Positions 35,904 through 49,649 of a stretch of DNA of 64,000 nt are shown here, piece after piece; position 1 is the first letter of the stretch, and each line of letters opens with the position of its first letter. Location: positions 62,001-126,000 of the forward strand of contig MCGE01000007.1 in the NCBI GenBank assembly GCA_002105175.1. Direction: 5' to 3'. The notes under the pieces were generated by a model. It saw nothing but the letters and a program-made list of their open reading frames with translations. It was not told the DNA's origin and ran no database searches. This DNA comes from Absidia repens. Lineage: Eukaryota; Mucoromycota; Mucoromycetes; Mucorales; Cunninghamellaceae. Position numbers and translations under genes: made by a program.

Positions 35904-38900
35904 CTTTCCGTTTTTGCTCTTACCTTAAAAATAAGCACAAAAAGACCAGCCACCGCAAACCGTAAAAATGCACATTTGAGGAACTGTTTTGCTTTCAAAA
36001 ATACAGGCTCAGAGGTTCGCTTTCCACATTTTGTCATCAGTTTCCCTAATGCCAAAATTTGCTTGGAAAGTACCATTGCGGTTAAATGATCGGATTGCCG
36101 AAGGAGACACTTCAAAATTTCCAAAATGACCAATTTGTTTTCTTCCCCAATTTCCTTGGTAATGAGGTCAATGATCTGCTTCATACAACCAACGATGCTG
36201 TGCTCGTAATTACGATCCAGAATGTTATGCTATTTTTTTCAGATAAAAATAAAACTTGAGTTAACGATACGGACTTCAGTTTATATATATATATATATAT
36301 ATGTAACTTACCTTGTATACAACGATCAGTATAATCTCCAACCAAGACTTGATAATGATATGATTCAGTGCTGTTAAATCCACCCCAGAATTGAAGAGTT
36401 TCAGAGCAACGTCAATGAAATGTACACCAGGGCTACTGTTTTCCGCCAATTTCAATTTGTTGCGCTCGAGGACATCAGGTGCCATTGTTGCCACAGTTTC
36501 CGCTGGAAGAGGAGAGAAGCTGTCCATCACCTTTTTGAGACCACGCGTACAGCTAGTCAGCATCGCCGACGACACGGGATCATCAGTTTGAACATGCATA
36601 ATCCCAAAGTCCACAATCCATTCCCCAGACACATTGTACCGTTGACAGTTTTGAAAACCCATATGTACCACCAGTAAGAGCTTCAGCCGAGAAATTTGTA
36701 CCAAATCAATGCTTAAATGGTTGCTGAGCATTTGAAGAGCCAGTGTCATCATTAGCACCTTGGTATTCCTCGATTCCATTTTTTCATTAGAATCACCCTC
36801 ATCGTCACCATTGTCATCCATAGCAGTGTAGTTGTTGTCATCTGCCATTTTCAATGCTGATTTTTGCTTTCGATCCGTCAGGGCGTTCTTGTTTAATTTG
36901 CTGTCGCCTTGCTGTTGTTGTTTGTCTTTGGATTCATCATCGACGCCAGTTGTTGATAACAGAGTCATATCCACAGAAGGTCGAGCGTACTCGTCCAAAA
37001 TGTCCCTTGATGCTGCTGTATTCGGTAACTTGGCTTCCAAAGCTTCCAATAAAGATTCCCACTGTAGTACCTGCCAATCGGGGAACATAGAGTTGAGCTG
37101 GATCATGAGGTTCACAAGCGGTCTTCGCTGCCGGTCCGATGCTGTCAAAAAGTAAGCTTCCCAACATCGAAAAGCTGATCGTAAATGTAACATACCAATG
37201 GTGCGAATAAGAGCCAATGCCTTGGATCTGACATTTTCCTGCAGCAACGAAAAAAAAAAAAAAAAATAGACGTTAGTTTTCTGTTTGCATAACAAAGCTT
37301 TCTTCTTGAAATATTTCGGCTCATCTTACCTCTTTGTCCCAAAGGCACGCTACAAAGGTACTGAAAACAGGCCCCAAATGAGATAGCAAAGAGAGCCACT
37401 TTGTTTGGAAAGCGACATCCATTTTCGTGAAAAGACCATGAAGACTGTCGAGACCTTGATACCGGATTTCCCAGTTCGTATCTTCCATGACCTTATAAAC
37501 GCAAGCATGGAAAGTCATAGCATCCGTATTCATCAATTTCATAAGGAGGTTGAGATTAATGTCACTGATATCATCATGAGAAGGGGGCAGAAGTTCCCAG
37601 ATCCTAATGTAATCATATTCAGAAAAAAAAAAAAGCACAATTAATTACTACGATAAAAAACGCATCTCAAGACATAGGAGGAGGGGTCTTCACATCACTT
37701 ACGTTGGAATCAGACTTGGAATACATTTTGATATAAATTCAGACTTGTTACTAATACCAGCACCCCAGTTGATCAAAGCATAAAACATTTTTATCACGAT
37801 TTCACGGACATTAAGTTGATCCAATTGCAAATACAAAAGCATGCACCGAATGATAAGGGTCTTGTCATCTACTTGCATTGGTGGTGTACGTTCAATATGA
37901 AGGGACTGCTTGCTATGACTATAATAAATATGATATCAGATAGATCGTTGAGCTAATTATATATTTTTTTTCTTACTTACGAGTGCGAAATGTTTTCAGT
38001 AAAATAAGGCACAATATCGAAGTCAGCAATATTGGAGAGAGGACAGTTGTATGCATAGCAGGTCAAGGCAGCAGAATATCTGATGAATGTCTGAGCACTA
38101 ATATATAATAAAAAGGTCAACAATTTATAAACTTATTAACCAGTACTACTATGTTTTTCATTTTTTCTTCTTTTTACCTTAGCAGACGCTTGGAAGCGAG
38201 CGCCTCGCTTTGATTCTTTGATTTGAGAGATTCCAAAGCAGTCTCGTTCAAATAACCGATAACATCAATGATCACTGCATGTGAAGTCACCACATTGAGA
38301 CCATTGACCACTTGGAACCAAATGAGTTTAATAAATTCCGCTGTTGTGCTAATTGATGCTTGAGCTTCCACCAGAGATCGCGCAATTTTAGCTAAAGACA
38401 CCGCCGGGATACCAGTCCTAATATTGTCAAATCATGGATTTCCATCGTTCAGTATATTTACCAGGATGTTCGTCACCTCTCTCCCCCCCTGCCACCCTCT
38501 TGCGCCCTATAGAAAACTTACCCTAAATGCACAACCAATGATAACCATTGAATGCCGCGATCAACTAATTTTCCATCTTGCTCCAAAAGCATATTTGATA
38601 TAATGTCGAAAGGTGAAGTGTTATCGCCGATCTGAAAGGGTGTGCCGCCATATGGTTTGGTGGTTGTAGGCTTTGTTGAGAATAGTTTCGTCAAGGCTTT
38701 TACTTCAATTGGTGTTCGTTTCTATACAAAATTGATATTGGGTAAATATAACCTATGCTCATTTCATGCTTTTTTTATAAAAAAAAAAAATACCTTCAAA
38801 ATATCCAGAGTTTCGAAATCATGACATGCCTTATCAAGCTGCATTTCGATAATTGTGTTCAAGCTAGAAAACGTCAAACCCAAAGATTTAAGTTTCACCA

Positions 38901-40085
38901 AATAACCCATAAAGATGTCGAAATGCTGGAGTGTAGATGATTTCTATAGTACAGCGAGAAAAAGGGCAGGGTTAATGAACAAGAGGAGTTCCAAAACGCA
39001 TCATTTTGACATTTCTTTCTATACTTACCTTATCTCGAGTCGTATAAGAATGTCCCAGATCAGACAGAGAGGTATCATCCATGACCGATTCCACAATTTC
39101 GTCGATAGCATCATTAAGAAGTATTGCATACCCTGCTGGATCAATATCATGCACCGTAGCCATCCACGTGTTGAGATAGCGATCGCGGAGTACGTTTCGT
39201 GTTGTTACATAAACATTGCCTGCACCACTACTCACACCAGCACCGAATAAGTAGTTGTTTTGCCGTTTATTTCCAAAGCCGCCACCGCCCCCATCGGTAC
39301 TACTCCGTCCACTGTTGCCAACATGAGGACTATGGATGTTGCCTCTATCGCCATGGAGAGTGTTGCTACTACTACTGTTGTAACGACCATACATGCCTGG
39401 TGCGGATGGATAATCCCGCTCACTACCACTGCCGCCTTTCATACGAGATAAGAGTGCCGATTGTGCTGTCTGAGCCCACCGATTCTGCTTCACACCTGGT
39501 AGTTGGATATTGTTGGAGAGCGTGAATGCTGCATACAATGCCGTCAGTTTTTCGTCTTCCAAAAGAATCCAGCGCAAGATCGCCACCATCAAACGTTCAC
39601 TTGTGTATTCCGACATGAATGGATCTGGCCAGCAGCGCCGTGTCAAAAGCAGCATCCCACATTCGTTGATGGCAATATCAATATCATTTAAGCATGATTC
39701 CACCGCATTGATCAGGGTTTCGACATGAGGTGAGCAGTCGATTGCATACGGCACAGGGAAGATACATTGTGTTTGACAGTCGTGTGCTGATTTGTCCATT
39801 GGTGTCCAGCGATCCACCGAAAACAAGATAGGCGAGGCATCATATCGTTCAAAGAGTCCGAGATTTCGCATGTGTTGAAGTAAAATTTCCCCTGTTTTAC
39901 GACTTTTGATGTAAAGATTGTCCATGGTCCATGAAAGCAATGTGTCCCTGTCCAAAATATTGTTCGTAGATGATTGCTGTCCATAGGTATCAGGTCGCGT
40001 CATAGAATTTCCGGGTGAATCACTGTCACGCGACAATGTCCGATGTTTGGTTGTAAAGTAAGATGGTGTCACTTGTAGGAGATCC

Positions 40086-40137
<52 letters not shown>

Positions 40138-43100
40138 CATTACTATTGTTGATGCTGATGCTGTTGCTCGTATTGTTGATAGTGGTGTCATTTGCTGAAA
40201 GCTGTGTTGGAGGTGAGAGGTGATCCATCGTGTTTCCGCTGGTGCTGCTACAGTCCATATCTGCCGAACTTGTCAAAGATTTCATCATGGCGCCTACATG
40301 ACAGAGATAATCTTCCCTGCTGAGCAAGCATTCATATGCAGTTTGAGACCATTCGCGACTATTCTTGAAATCGGCCAGAAAAGAAGACGTACGACAATCA
40401 TCCGACTTGATATGCTGTAAGCACAGTTCAATAGACCGCCGAATGGTTGGACATATTGAATTTTCCAGGTCATCCGTACCCGATTCCGATGCGTTTGTTG
40501 ATTTCGATGTTGTCGATGCAGCATGTTCCTGCGAGTAAGGGCGGTGAGTACTTGTGGATGTTGCAGTGGTATTGGCATGTAGGAGTGGATCCTCGTAGGC
40601 AGCTTTGAGGCCACCATCTTTCAATTGACTTTCATCGCCTGGAGTTGATATATAGTCTACCAATAAGCAGCCAGCAGAAATACCATAACGAAGGATATTG
40701 TCTTGGAGGACTAGGACATTGACCATCGTACCCACTTCTTCATAGCTCCGGCCAGTCAAATCATTGGCTACCTTGGGAATCATGTCATCGTAGAATCGTC
40801 CCATGCTTGCCAAAAGTTCACATGATGTAATCCGCGTGTCGCTTTCCAACAAAGGTCGATAAGGTTGGCAGTCTTGGATAGTAGATAGAGGATGGTTGAA
40901 ACTACCTTCGTGTTCTGACCGATCGAGGCATGCAGGATGGACAAATCGATTACAGATCGAGCATCGGTAACCTTGATGCGAGATTCCCCAGAGCGGCATA
41001 CGACAACAAGCACACAAGAGAAGCGTGTATAGATTGACCAGATGGAATTGGTGTCCCAGAAGATGAACCTTGGGAGAGCGGTTGGATTTGTCCCACTGAT
41101 ATTCATGGCCGGCGGCGATATCAGCATACCGTGGTTGGAGAGGCACATGGCAAAATTGGGGGCTGACCACCTTTTGAATCCCGCCTTCCTTGACATAGAG
41201 CATGATATCCAGATCGTCGTTTGCCAGACAATAGTTGTAGCATTGGTAGTGGACGCTGCGCTTGCATTGGTAACATCGAAGCCCAAAGCCTATGATTTGC
41301 TTGTAGCAGCCATTGCAGTAGGAACCATTCATATCGTCATTCATCAAAGTTAGAAGACCTTGAGTTGGAGGTTGGAATTGTTGCATCATATCGGATACCG
41401 GGTCCACCGCAGTAGATTTTTGTTGCTGTGCTTTTGAGATATTGCTGACGAACATATGAGGGTACCATATGTGATCGTTAGATATTTCTTCTTTTGGTTC
41501 ATCTTCCAGATCAGTGTTCCCACTGTTGCTTCGTAAAGGTGTTCCAGGTGAATTGTTGTGACCGTATTTGCGATTGATGCCAGTATTATATACAGTCCCG
41601 GCGGTTGTTGACATGTCATTTGTTGGTGAGTCTTGATAGCCGTTCCCAAATACCGAGGTCATTGATTGCTGATGTCTTTGTTGCTGTTCATGTTGTTGCT
41701 GTACTAGCTGTTGTTTGTTGATAGCACTGATCTCCACCGTCACACCAAGTTTTGGCAATGCTTCCGCCACCACGACGTGACCCAGACTGACAAAATAGTA
41801 ATGGAATAGTACTTGACAGGCCCTGAATTTGACATCGTCCAAACTGTATGCAATAATCTTCAAGATATCCAGATATAAGTCAGGTTTGTGTTGAATCATG
41901 AAGCGTAATGCCTTGTGAAAGTTGAAGATCGAGTAACTTTTTCCAGGGAAACGAGCGGCCATATCTTCCATTGCGGCTTGTTGTGGGTCAAGATAAGGAT
42001 CCAGATATTGAATCATAAACGTAAGCAGAGGTATAAATAAGGCATATTGTTGTATTGGTTCCACTAAAGAAGTCAACTGATTGTCGTTTGATTGATGTGT
42101 TGCTGGAGATAAAAGAGATGGTGTTGAAGGTACTGTTCTTGTATCTATTGTGAGATGGTTGGATTTGTTGGTAGTGGCAGACGTGGTGGCATGTTCTGTC
42201 GAATCCATTTTCGCTTCCTGTTCCTCTGGGCTTTGCACATTGATAATAGGCGTGGTGCCAGAATGATTTGATCCTTGTATTCCTAATAACGTAAATAATT
42301 TGTTGGTAAATTTGACTATAACAATGCATAATTTTATCCAGGAAATAAAGAAGATGCCTTACCAGATTCATTTCCTAGTCTTATTGATCGTTCCTTCCTG
42401 GAGTCAACTTTGCTGGCATGTGGTGTTTGCATCAATTTTGGTAGTAGAATATCGATAAAGAAGGAGAGCAATTTGACCTTGAGAGTGGAATCAGGGAATG
42501 TTTCAAAAGCCGGTAGCAAGCAAGTGCCGATCTTGTAAAGAGCAGGGATATCATCACATGCTTGTATCATGAGAACAGCAATATCAAGCACCAGTGTTTG
42601 TAAAGTAAAAGGAGGGCGTGATGGTTTGGGATGAGTTGCCGCATATCGACAATCGTTCGCTAATAATTCGGACACCAGTTGTAATATAGTATCAAACTCG
42701 GTTGGCTGCTGGTCTTTCTTTGTCGGCGTAATGTTGGAAGGTGTAGTGGTTGGATTGTTCGCCGCTGTTGTTGGTATTGCTGTTGTTGGGTGCACTGAAA
42801 ATTCTGGTCGAGCTGGAGAGCTAGATCTTGAGGTTACAGGTGATGTGTAAGCCTGTCGTCCCCTATGGTAATATGTACATCACAAATAGATAAAGTGAGT
42901 TGTCAGAATATGTTTGCAAAATATCAATCACTGTATCTGCATTCTTACCTATGATCCAGTATGTCTAGACCAGTGTTTTCGCAAATAAGAAGTACCGATC
43001 GTAGTTTGATGACCAAATCGATAGTATCATCGTGATCCCATACCAACGCAGGAGTTTCGTCAGTCTGAGAGTATTGGATAAAGCAAGAAGGAGAAGGGGG

Positions 43101-43295
43101 TCGCTTTCGTTTTGCTAACTTGCTGATAATTAGGCGTATCATTTTGACATATTCTTTGGTTTTCGGTGCTGCCATCATCTTTCCTTGACGAGTGTCTTGG
43201 TGTGTACGCCTTGATTCTGTGGTAGGTTGATCTTGAAACGAGCTTCTCCGTGACGATGGAATATCAATGATAGTTTCTTCATTTTGGCTGTTCAT
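33664..43295 (-). CDS. 2,746-residue protein with C1-type zinc domains (UNC80-like candidate)
   Basis: Eighteen exons read in phase from the ATG at 43295: 42949-43295, 42363-42862, 39029-42282, 38794-38943, 38522-38721, 38178-38417, 37981-38097, 37703-37918, 37330-37603, 36312-37238, 35924-36229, 35554-35812, 35371-35495, 35081-35302, 34714-34992, 34266-34640, 34059-34190, 33664-33981. Total 8,241 nt with no stop or frameshift. Exon 3 holds two Cys/His-rich modules: GSYCNGCYKQIIGFGLRCYQ...C and a textbook C1 pattern, H-x12-CACC...RCSICNRFVHPAC (about 40890-41050). It also has poly-Gln and an (Asn-Ser)n tract. The rest is mostly helical and leucine-rich, like HEAT/armadillo scaffolds. The size, C1 modules and helical repeats recall fungal proteins annotated as relatives of UNC80, an accessory subunit of the NALCN/Cch1-type cation channel. 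That identity is tentative; I could not align it. Confidence 0.85.
40085..40137. repeat. Coding hexanucleotide repeat (TGTTGC)n
   Basis: About nine TGTTGC units inside exon 3 of the giant gene; on the minus strand they encode alternating Asn-Ser. Confidence 0.9.
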
Positions 43296-44015
43296 TCCCA
43301 ACTAAAGATGTACCAGTATTGTATAAACTTTCCAGAGTATATTTATATAAAAATTGAATATAATATATAAATATATATATATATATATGTATGTGTGTAT
43401 ATGTTTAATAAGAATGGAAAAAATAAAAAAAAGTAAAAAAGGAAGGTTCGACAAAAATCGACCATTCTTTTTTTTTTGAAAAATCAACTTCTGGGTTTTA
43501 AAATACATCAACCTCCAACGCTTTCTCCTTTTGTGCTTTAAAAGTATCATTCACACTTTTCTTTTTTTAAATTAAATACATGCTATCTTCTCGAAAATCA
43601 AGACTGACTTACTAGATACACATATTTTGGATGATTTGACGGAGAAAAGGTAAACGAAAACCGGTCCACTGTAACTACAGCATAATAAAAATTCAACATT
43701 ATATTTTTATCAATGGTATATTGCATTTATTGAAAAGGAAGCTTAAACTGGCTCTGTGTAGATCTTGCTGTAGAAAAAAAATCGGGAGATTTGGGGTGGG
43801 GCCAATAGGCAGAAAAAAAATAGGCCTAGACTTGACTCAGGCGCTTACTTCTTTTTGGCACAATGTTTCCATGTGTGGGCGGACATTTAAACGCCGCATT
43901 TTTTCGGTGACTGATTTCTTTTCCCTTTTTTTCCTTCCCTTTTACTTTTTTTCTCTTTTCCTTCTTGCACATCTTTTCTTTTTTTTTCACGTTTATTAAA
44001 TTCTGTTACTCGACA
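43296..44015. other. Divergent upstream region between the giant gene and SPT4
   Basis: 720 nt between two divergent ATGs. It holds an (AT)n/(GT)n patch at 43370-43400, T- and A-runs, and the shared 13-mer at 43885-43897. C/T-rich sequence precedes SPT4. Confidence 0.5.
43885..43897 (+). promoter_or_regulatory. Candidate upstream motif ATTTAAACGCCGC
   Basis: Exact 13-mer 119 nt upstream of the SPT4 ATG; same word at 22957-22969 (minus) and 54488-54500. Preceded by GTGTGGGCGGAC. Confidence 0.35.
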
Positions 44016-44593
44016 ATGTCTCAAGTATTGCCCATTGATAAAAAACAACTTCGAGCCTGTCTTTTGTGCTCCCTTGTCAAGGTAAAAAACGAAAAAAAAA
44101 ATAAAGACAAAAAAAATATAATCATAATGAGAAAATTTATCTTTTTTCTTTTCTTGATATAGAATGCTCCTCAGTTCCGTCAGGATGGTTGTGAAAACTG
44201 TGAAGATATTTTGCAAATGCGTGGAAGTACAGACAGAGTACTAGAATGTACTAGCTCCAAGTTTGAAGGGTAAGACTATGGATATAAAGTGGTGCGTTGA
44301 TGATTCAAACTAATCCTTGTTTTACATATTCAAAACAGTGTGATCTCCATGATGCAGCCAGCAGAAAGTTGGGTAGCAAGATGGCAACGAGTTGGTAAGA
44401 AGTCATGGGACAAATAAATGCTGAATTCTGTGTGAAGTACTAATCAATTTACTTGTGGGGATTACGAATAGAAAAATTCACTCGCGGGGTATATGCGATT
44501 CGAGTCTATGGACGGATACCGGAAGATGTGGAAGACGAATTAGATAGACGTGGCGTGGAATATAGACCTCGTGATGGATCAGTCAAGGAATAG
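44016..44593 (+). CDS. SPT4: Transcription elongation factor Spt4
   Basis: Four exons: 44016-44081, 44163-44269, 44339-44394, 44472-44593; 116 residues. The Zn finger is complete: RACLLCSLVK in exon 1 and DGCENCEDI in exon 2 (C-x2-C ... C-x2-C). The following ECTSSKFEG, PAESWVARWQRV and GVYAIRVYGRIPEDVEDEL are diagnostic of Spt4, ending YRPRDGSVKE. Spt4 pairs with Spt5 (DSIF) on RNA polymerase II and supports processive elongation in the nucleus. Length matches the family. Start chosen because MSQVLP directly precedes the finger. Confidence 0.96.
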
Positions 44594-44683
44594 GCGCCTT
44601 TCAACAATAGTATAGTAGTTATACGGCAGTTATAGATTTTATGTACATACCTTTTTTATTTATTTTTATTGCTATTTGGTTAC

Positions 44684-44689
44684 AATAAA
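44684..44689 (+). terminator. Poly(A) signal AATAAA of SPT4
   Basis: AATAAA 91 nt after the stop. Confidence 0.6.
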
Positions 44690-44854
44690 AGCGACGCTTT
44701 TTTACGAAGACATTATCAGTGATGAATTGAGATGTATGGAAATTAAGTTTTATTTACTGTGAAGTAGGGAATAGAAAATAGCTAGAGGGGAATCAGTGAA
44801 ATATGACTTTAAATACGAATGTTTCGTTGTATTGGGATGATGATAGAAAAAATA

Positions 44855-46069
44855 TTAACAATTTATACTTCCTGAGGTAGCATCGCCTGTATGCTGTTGC
44901 CAGTGAAGCATGGGGTGTAAAGAGGAAGGAGGTGGATCTTGGCGATGCTTATTATATGATGATGATGGTGAATTAGAGGATGGACGCATATAGTCATTGA
45001 AACCAAGAGAATCAGGGTGAAGAACAGGTGGTGGGGGAGGATGATGGGAATAAAAGGACGAGGGCGAAGCTAATGATGTAGATGAAGAAGAAGACAATGG
45101 CGACGATGATGACGATGATGTTGAATTATTCCTTGATCCTCGACTTTCATTTGATCGAAGGTGCGTTTTGCTGTGCTGGGTTAAATTGTCGCTTCTTGAA
45201 AACGCTTTTTGACAGCCTGGAAAATTGCAGTGGAAAGGGCGTTCCATTGTGTGAATACGCATATGTCTTTTCAGATGCTCAAGGCGTTTGAATCTTCTCT
45301 GGCATTGGTGATGAGTACAAACATGCTGTTTATCACTGTCATAAGAGGAGGGCCTTTGCTGTTGCTGTTGTTGTTGTGGGTGCAGGCTCTGCGGAGGTGG
45401 AGGATGGGGTGCCTGTTGGTGTTTCAAGTGATGCATTTGTTGCTGTTCACGGTGATAAGGTGAGTGAGCATAGGGGTACTGGTGATGAATAGGTGGTTGA
45501 TCGTTTGTCAAAATAGAGCGCCTAGAAGACGAGAAGGAAATGCTTGGGTGACGCTGTGGATCGATGTCGGAGTTACTATGATTCATGCTGGGAGGCGAAG
45601 AAGGAGGGGCACCAAAATCGTCGTTATTTTTCTGAAGATTCTTTTTCGCGTGTGTTCGATAATGAGCATGAAAATTGTCTGTTCGACTAAATCGTTTGCC
45701 ACAACCAGGAAATGGACAGCCATGAGGACGTTCACCAGTATGGACCAACATGTGACGTTTTAAATGCTCAAAGCGCTTAAAGCTCCAAAAACATCGAGGA
45801 TACGTACAAGCATGCTTATTTTGCTTGATAGGTCGCTTTCTTGTGGAAGAAGGTTGATCAGAAAAGGACATTGCTCTTTGCGGTTGCTGCTGTTGCTGTT
45901 GTTGCTGCTGTGGTGACCAGTAGGGTTGACGATAATCATCACTGGAGGCTCGTCGATAATTCAAATCCCGATTATAAGGGGATAATGCTGGGGTTAATGG
46001 TGGGGAAAGGACCTGATCATCGTGAGGTTTTTGACACCTTGGTGAAAAACAATAGTTATTGGGCTCCAT
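44855..46069 (-). CDS. C2H2 zinc-finger transcription factor with two finger pairs
   Basis: Single exon of 404 codons, ATG at 46069 ([12 protein letters not shown]). Two pairs of C2H2 fingers are separated by a His/Gln/Pro-rich linker of about 110 residues. Pair one: [20 protein letters not shown] and [20 protein letters not shown]. Pair two: [20 protein letters not shown] and [20 protein letters not shown]. The RF.RxEHLKRH...FSRSDNL layout is that of fungal Seb1/Msn2-type and Ste12-associated C2H2 domains, suggesting recognition of a CCCCT-like site; this is inference. The two pairs are alike and probably arose by internal duplication. The C-terminus is Ser/Pro/His-rich. Confidence 0.88.
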   Translation of the reverse strand: MEPNNYCFSPRCQKPHDDQVLSPPLTPALSPYNRDLNYRRASSDDYRQPYWSPQQQQQQQQQPQRAMSFSDQPSSTRKRPIKQNKHACTYPRCFWSFKRFEHLKRHMLVHTGERPHGCPFPGCGKRFSRTDNFHAHYRTHAKKNLQKNNDDFGAPPSSPPSMNHSNSDIDPQRHPSISFSSSRRSILTNDQPPIHHQYPYAHSPYHREQQQMHHLKHQQAPHPPPPQSLHPQQQQQQQRPSSYDSDKQHVCTHHQCQRRFKRLEHLKRHMRIHTMERPFHCNFPGCQKAFSRSDNLTQHSKTHLRSNESRGSRNNSTSSSSSSPLSSSSSTSLASPSSFYSHHPPPPPVLHPDSLGFNDYMRPSSNSPSSSYNKHRQDPPPSSLHPMLHWQQHTGDATSGSINC

Positions 46070-46731
46070 TATTATTATTAGTTCTATGAATAGTGAAATA
46101 AGAAAATAATCAAAATGGAAAAAAAAAAGCTCATTTCATCTTTTTATATGTGAGGTTACGAAAATCAATGTGTTGTATGACTACTTTTAGTTAAATTGAA
46201 GGAACAGCCGATGTAAGGTCAATTTAAAAATCCTCTTACTTCTCCCCCTCCTAAAAAAACATTCACCCCTCCACGGTCTCCTTGATCTCCAGCTCCTGCA
46301 GTTTTCCCCCCCTCTCTCCTCTTCTCCTCTCTTGCCAATCAACAAATATAAGCACATCCATAATTCATCTCCTATAGACAATGACCCATGCCTCCTATTT
46401 TAATAATTGGAGAAACCTACAGGATAACTCCTTGTTTTCTCTTTTGACACGACAGGAGTAAATAAATAATTCTTTAGTGCGATCTATCATATTGAAATTG
46501 ATCAACGAGAAGCTCACTATGCACATGCGCATGTCATTTTTTCTCTGCTTTCACAATTTCACCTCCCGACCCTAATTTTTTTCGGTGGGGGGAAGGCAAG
46601 CAACACATTGATGTCAAACGCGGGGGGTGACTGGAGTAAAAAAAAAAAAAAAAAAAAGAGCGGAATTTTTTCGCTCTCTCTTTTTTCCTCTTCACTCCCC
46701 CTTTTCTCTCTATTCATTGTTCTATCAAAAC
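46070..46731. other. Divergent upstream region of C2H2 factor and GSH2
   Basis: About 660 nt. C/T-rich tracts at 46230-46340 and 46670-46720, the latter directly before the GSH2 start. Confidence 0.5.
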
Positions 46732-49031
46732 ATGTCGTCCTCCTATCCTCCCCAAGCCTCCTCGACAAAACTAAGCGAGATAAGAGCCGAAGCTATCGAT
46801 TGGTCCCTTGCTCATGGACTTGTTGTACGGCCTACTATTGATAAGCAACAACACTTTGAACACAACGCCGCCGTAACCCATGCCCCCTTGGCTCTTTATC
46901 CAACTCCATTCCCACGTGCTGAATTTTACAAGGCAAAGAACCTGCAACTTCCCTGGAACACCCTTATTCATCGTATGAGTCAGGACGATCAACTGATTAC
47001 TGAACTCATGCAAACGTAAGCTCCCGTCCCCTCTGCGTCCTATTTTATATGTATTATATATATCCTCATCTATTATTACTCTTTTATTGTATAGTTTATC
47101 TCAAGTCGATGATTTTATGAAACGTCTTTATGATATCTACGTCCAAGTCAAAAGTGAAGGTATTGCTCAGGTAAGCATTTAATGTCGTTATCTTCTTTTT
47201 TTTTTTTTTTTTTTTTTTTGGTTGGGTGACTAATCCACTGATTTCTTAGTCAGCATCCTTGGGGATCCATCGATGTGATTATTTGTTACACGCCGATTTA
47301 GGCAAAGACACCAGTACTGCCCGTATTCAACAAGTCGAGTTCAATACAATTGCGTCAAGTTTTGGAAGCTTGAGCACAAGAACCAGTGAATTGCACAAGT
47401 AAGTAAAGCGAAACGCATCACCTACCGGAATCTCTTTTTGACATCCACTGATGAAATTTTACTTCTCTAGGTATCTTCTCTCTTCTGTGGACGACTATGG
47501 GCATGGCCAGATTACAATGGATCAGTTGCCCGATAACGACGCAGTGGAATCAATTGCTCTTGGTTTGGCCAGTGCTTGGAAGCTTTATGGAAAACCAAAG
47601 TAAGTACCTTTTTTTTCGCTTTGACGTAGTCAGTGATGATGGTATTAACGCTTGGGTACATAGTGCGCGTGTCATGATGATTGTCCAACCAGGTGAACGA
47701 AATGCATTTGATCAACGATGGATAGAATACAGTTTGTTGGAAAAGTAAGTATCTGGTGGATAGACGGATTTACATGAATTTCGGATATTGACTTTATACA
47801 AAAATGTTATAGGCATGGCGTTCGCTTATTGCGCCGGTCTATGGAACAGGTCGTGAACAATGGTGAATTAGATCCTGTGACCAGGGCATTGACAGTGTAA
47901 GGGAGAAAGAAAAAACTAGGGGAATGAAAATGGTGATATATAGGTCAGGAGGGTTGACTCACTATATTTGTGTATATAGTGATGGGTATGAAATTGCAGT
48001 GACTTACTTCCGAGCAGGATATGGACCTGAAGATTATCATGGTGACAAGGTAAAGACAGCGCACCCTTTGGAGAAAGGAAACATCAAAATATAAAAACAA
48101 AAGAAAAATGAAAGGATGAGTCCGCTTACTCTATTTGTTTATAATTTTGTGATTCAAAACTTTAGGAATGGGAAGCACGATTAACGATTGAACGATCGCT
48201 GTCTATCAAATGCCCTACTGTGGCGTATCAACTTGTGGGAGCCAAAAAGGTCCAGCAAGTGCTCTCGGTGCCTGGTCGATTGGAACACTATGTAGATGAC
48301 GACGCCACAGCCAGCGATCTCCGTGAATCCTTTGCAGGATTATACCCCTTGGATGATTCGCTCGAGGGAAACCAAGCTTACGAAATGGCGCTGAAGGATG
48401 CTGAACGTTTTGTGCTAAAACCTCAACGGGAAGGCGGTGGCAACAATGTATATGGGGATGATATCGTTGCAACCTTGAACAAACTCTCTGTCAAAGAACG
48501 CAATGCCTATATATTAATGGACCTGATTCGAACCCCTCCACTGGACAATCTGATGCTTCGGGAAGGTGCGATTTTAAATGGTCAAGTGGTCAGTGAACTT
48601 GGTATCTATGGCATTTATTTGAAGTAAGTTTATTTTTTGATGGTGGTGCCAGACTGGAGTGAAAAAAGAAAATAGGGGGGATATGACTTTGTGGTTAGGA
48701 TGAAGAAAGAGTAAAAGGGGTGGGGCAAGGAAAGAAAAAAGGAGGGGGTGGAGAGGGGGCGAAATAATGAACAGCCAGGGGTTATGGAAACAAAACAAGG
48801 GAGGTGAGGAATGACGGGTGAAAGGAGGAAATTGAACATTGATCAACTTTATTTATATTTATATTTATGTATATCTGCATATATTATATTACATTTGATG
48901 TTTATAGTGATGGGGAAAATCAGGTAGTTAATCAAGTAGGTGGCCATTTATTGCGTACCAAGGGAATAGATACCAAGGAAGGTGGTGTTGCTGCTGGATT
49001 TGCTGTTATAGATAGTCCTTTACTTGTATGA
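46732..49031 (+). CDS. GSH2: Glutathione synthetase
   Basis: Nine exons in phase: 46732-47015, 47095-47170, 47250-47398, 47471-47599, 47664-47744, 47813-47896, 47980-48049, 48166-48623, 48908-49031; 484 residues, the usual length. The eukaryotic ATP-grasp fold is clear from QVEFNTIASSFGSLSTRTSE, the Gly-rich loop LKPQREGGGNNVYGDDI, AYILMDLI, SELGIYGIYL and the end GVAAGFAVIDSPL. It joins gamma-glutamylcysteine and glycine with ATP, the second step of glutathione synthesis in the cytosol. An acireductone dioxygenase gene follows on the same strand about 620 nt downstream. Poly(A) signal near 49082-49087. Confidence 0.97.
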
Positions 49032-49649
49032 TCACATTTTGCTTTATTTTATCTTTTACTTTTTGTTAAAACCAATCAATCAATAAACAAATTCTGTATT
49101 TTATTTACCTATCAAATTTTTATATACGTGTGTATGCATGAAATATAGGGTCTTTTTCTTTATTGCACCGACTTAGTATAAAAACACTCTGTGTCTCCTT
49201 TTTGCATTTACATTGTACCTCCTTTACCAACCAATCTCCTCCTTATACCCCTTCACTCTCAAGTCTATTTTGTTTACATATATCGGGATTATTTAAATTG
49301 CATGGAGCATAAGTACGATCAGCTTTATTTTATGTGGTGGAGGGATGGGCAGGAAAAATGTGTCAAAATATTTGTCCCACTCCTAGTTTTTCACGAAAAA
49401 AAAAGGACAAATTGAACAAACTTGACATAATTCAATGTAGATATATAGTCTCTCTGGGTGTAATGACGATGACGGTGTTGTCATCTGCTAAAATCCTTTT
49501 CACCAAGAATGGTGTGATTTCGGTCCAACCATCATCAACATCACCCAAAATTGGCGGAGATTGCAAATGTTTATTTTGTCTTCTAGCGGGTCAATTTTTT
49601 TTTTTTCCGTCTCTAACTTTCCTCTGACTCCCTACTCTCTCATATTCCA
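49032..49649. other. Intergenic region between GSH2 and ADI1
   Basis: About 620 nt with the GSH2 3' end and the ADI1 promoter; a C/T-rich segment with poly(T) (49589-49640) precedes the ADI1 ATG. No gene seen. Confidence 0.5.
49082..49087 (+). terminator. Poly(A) signal AATAAA of GSH2
   Basis: AATAAA 51 nt after the stop. Confidence 0.55.

Noticed and set aside
38915..41353. Several plus-strand ORFs opposite the giant gene
   Set aside because: All lie antisense to exon 3, which is continuous and has C1 motifs.
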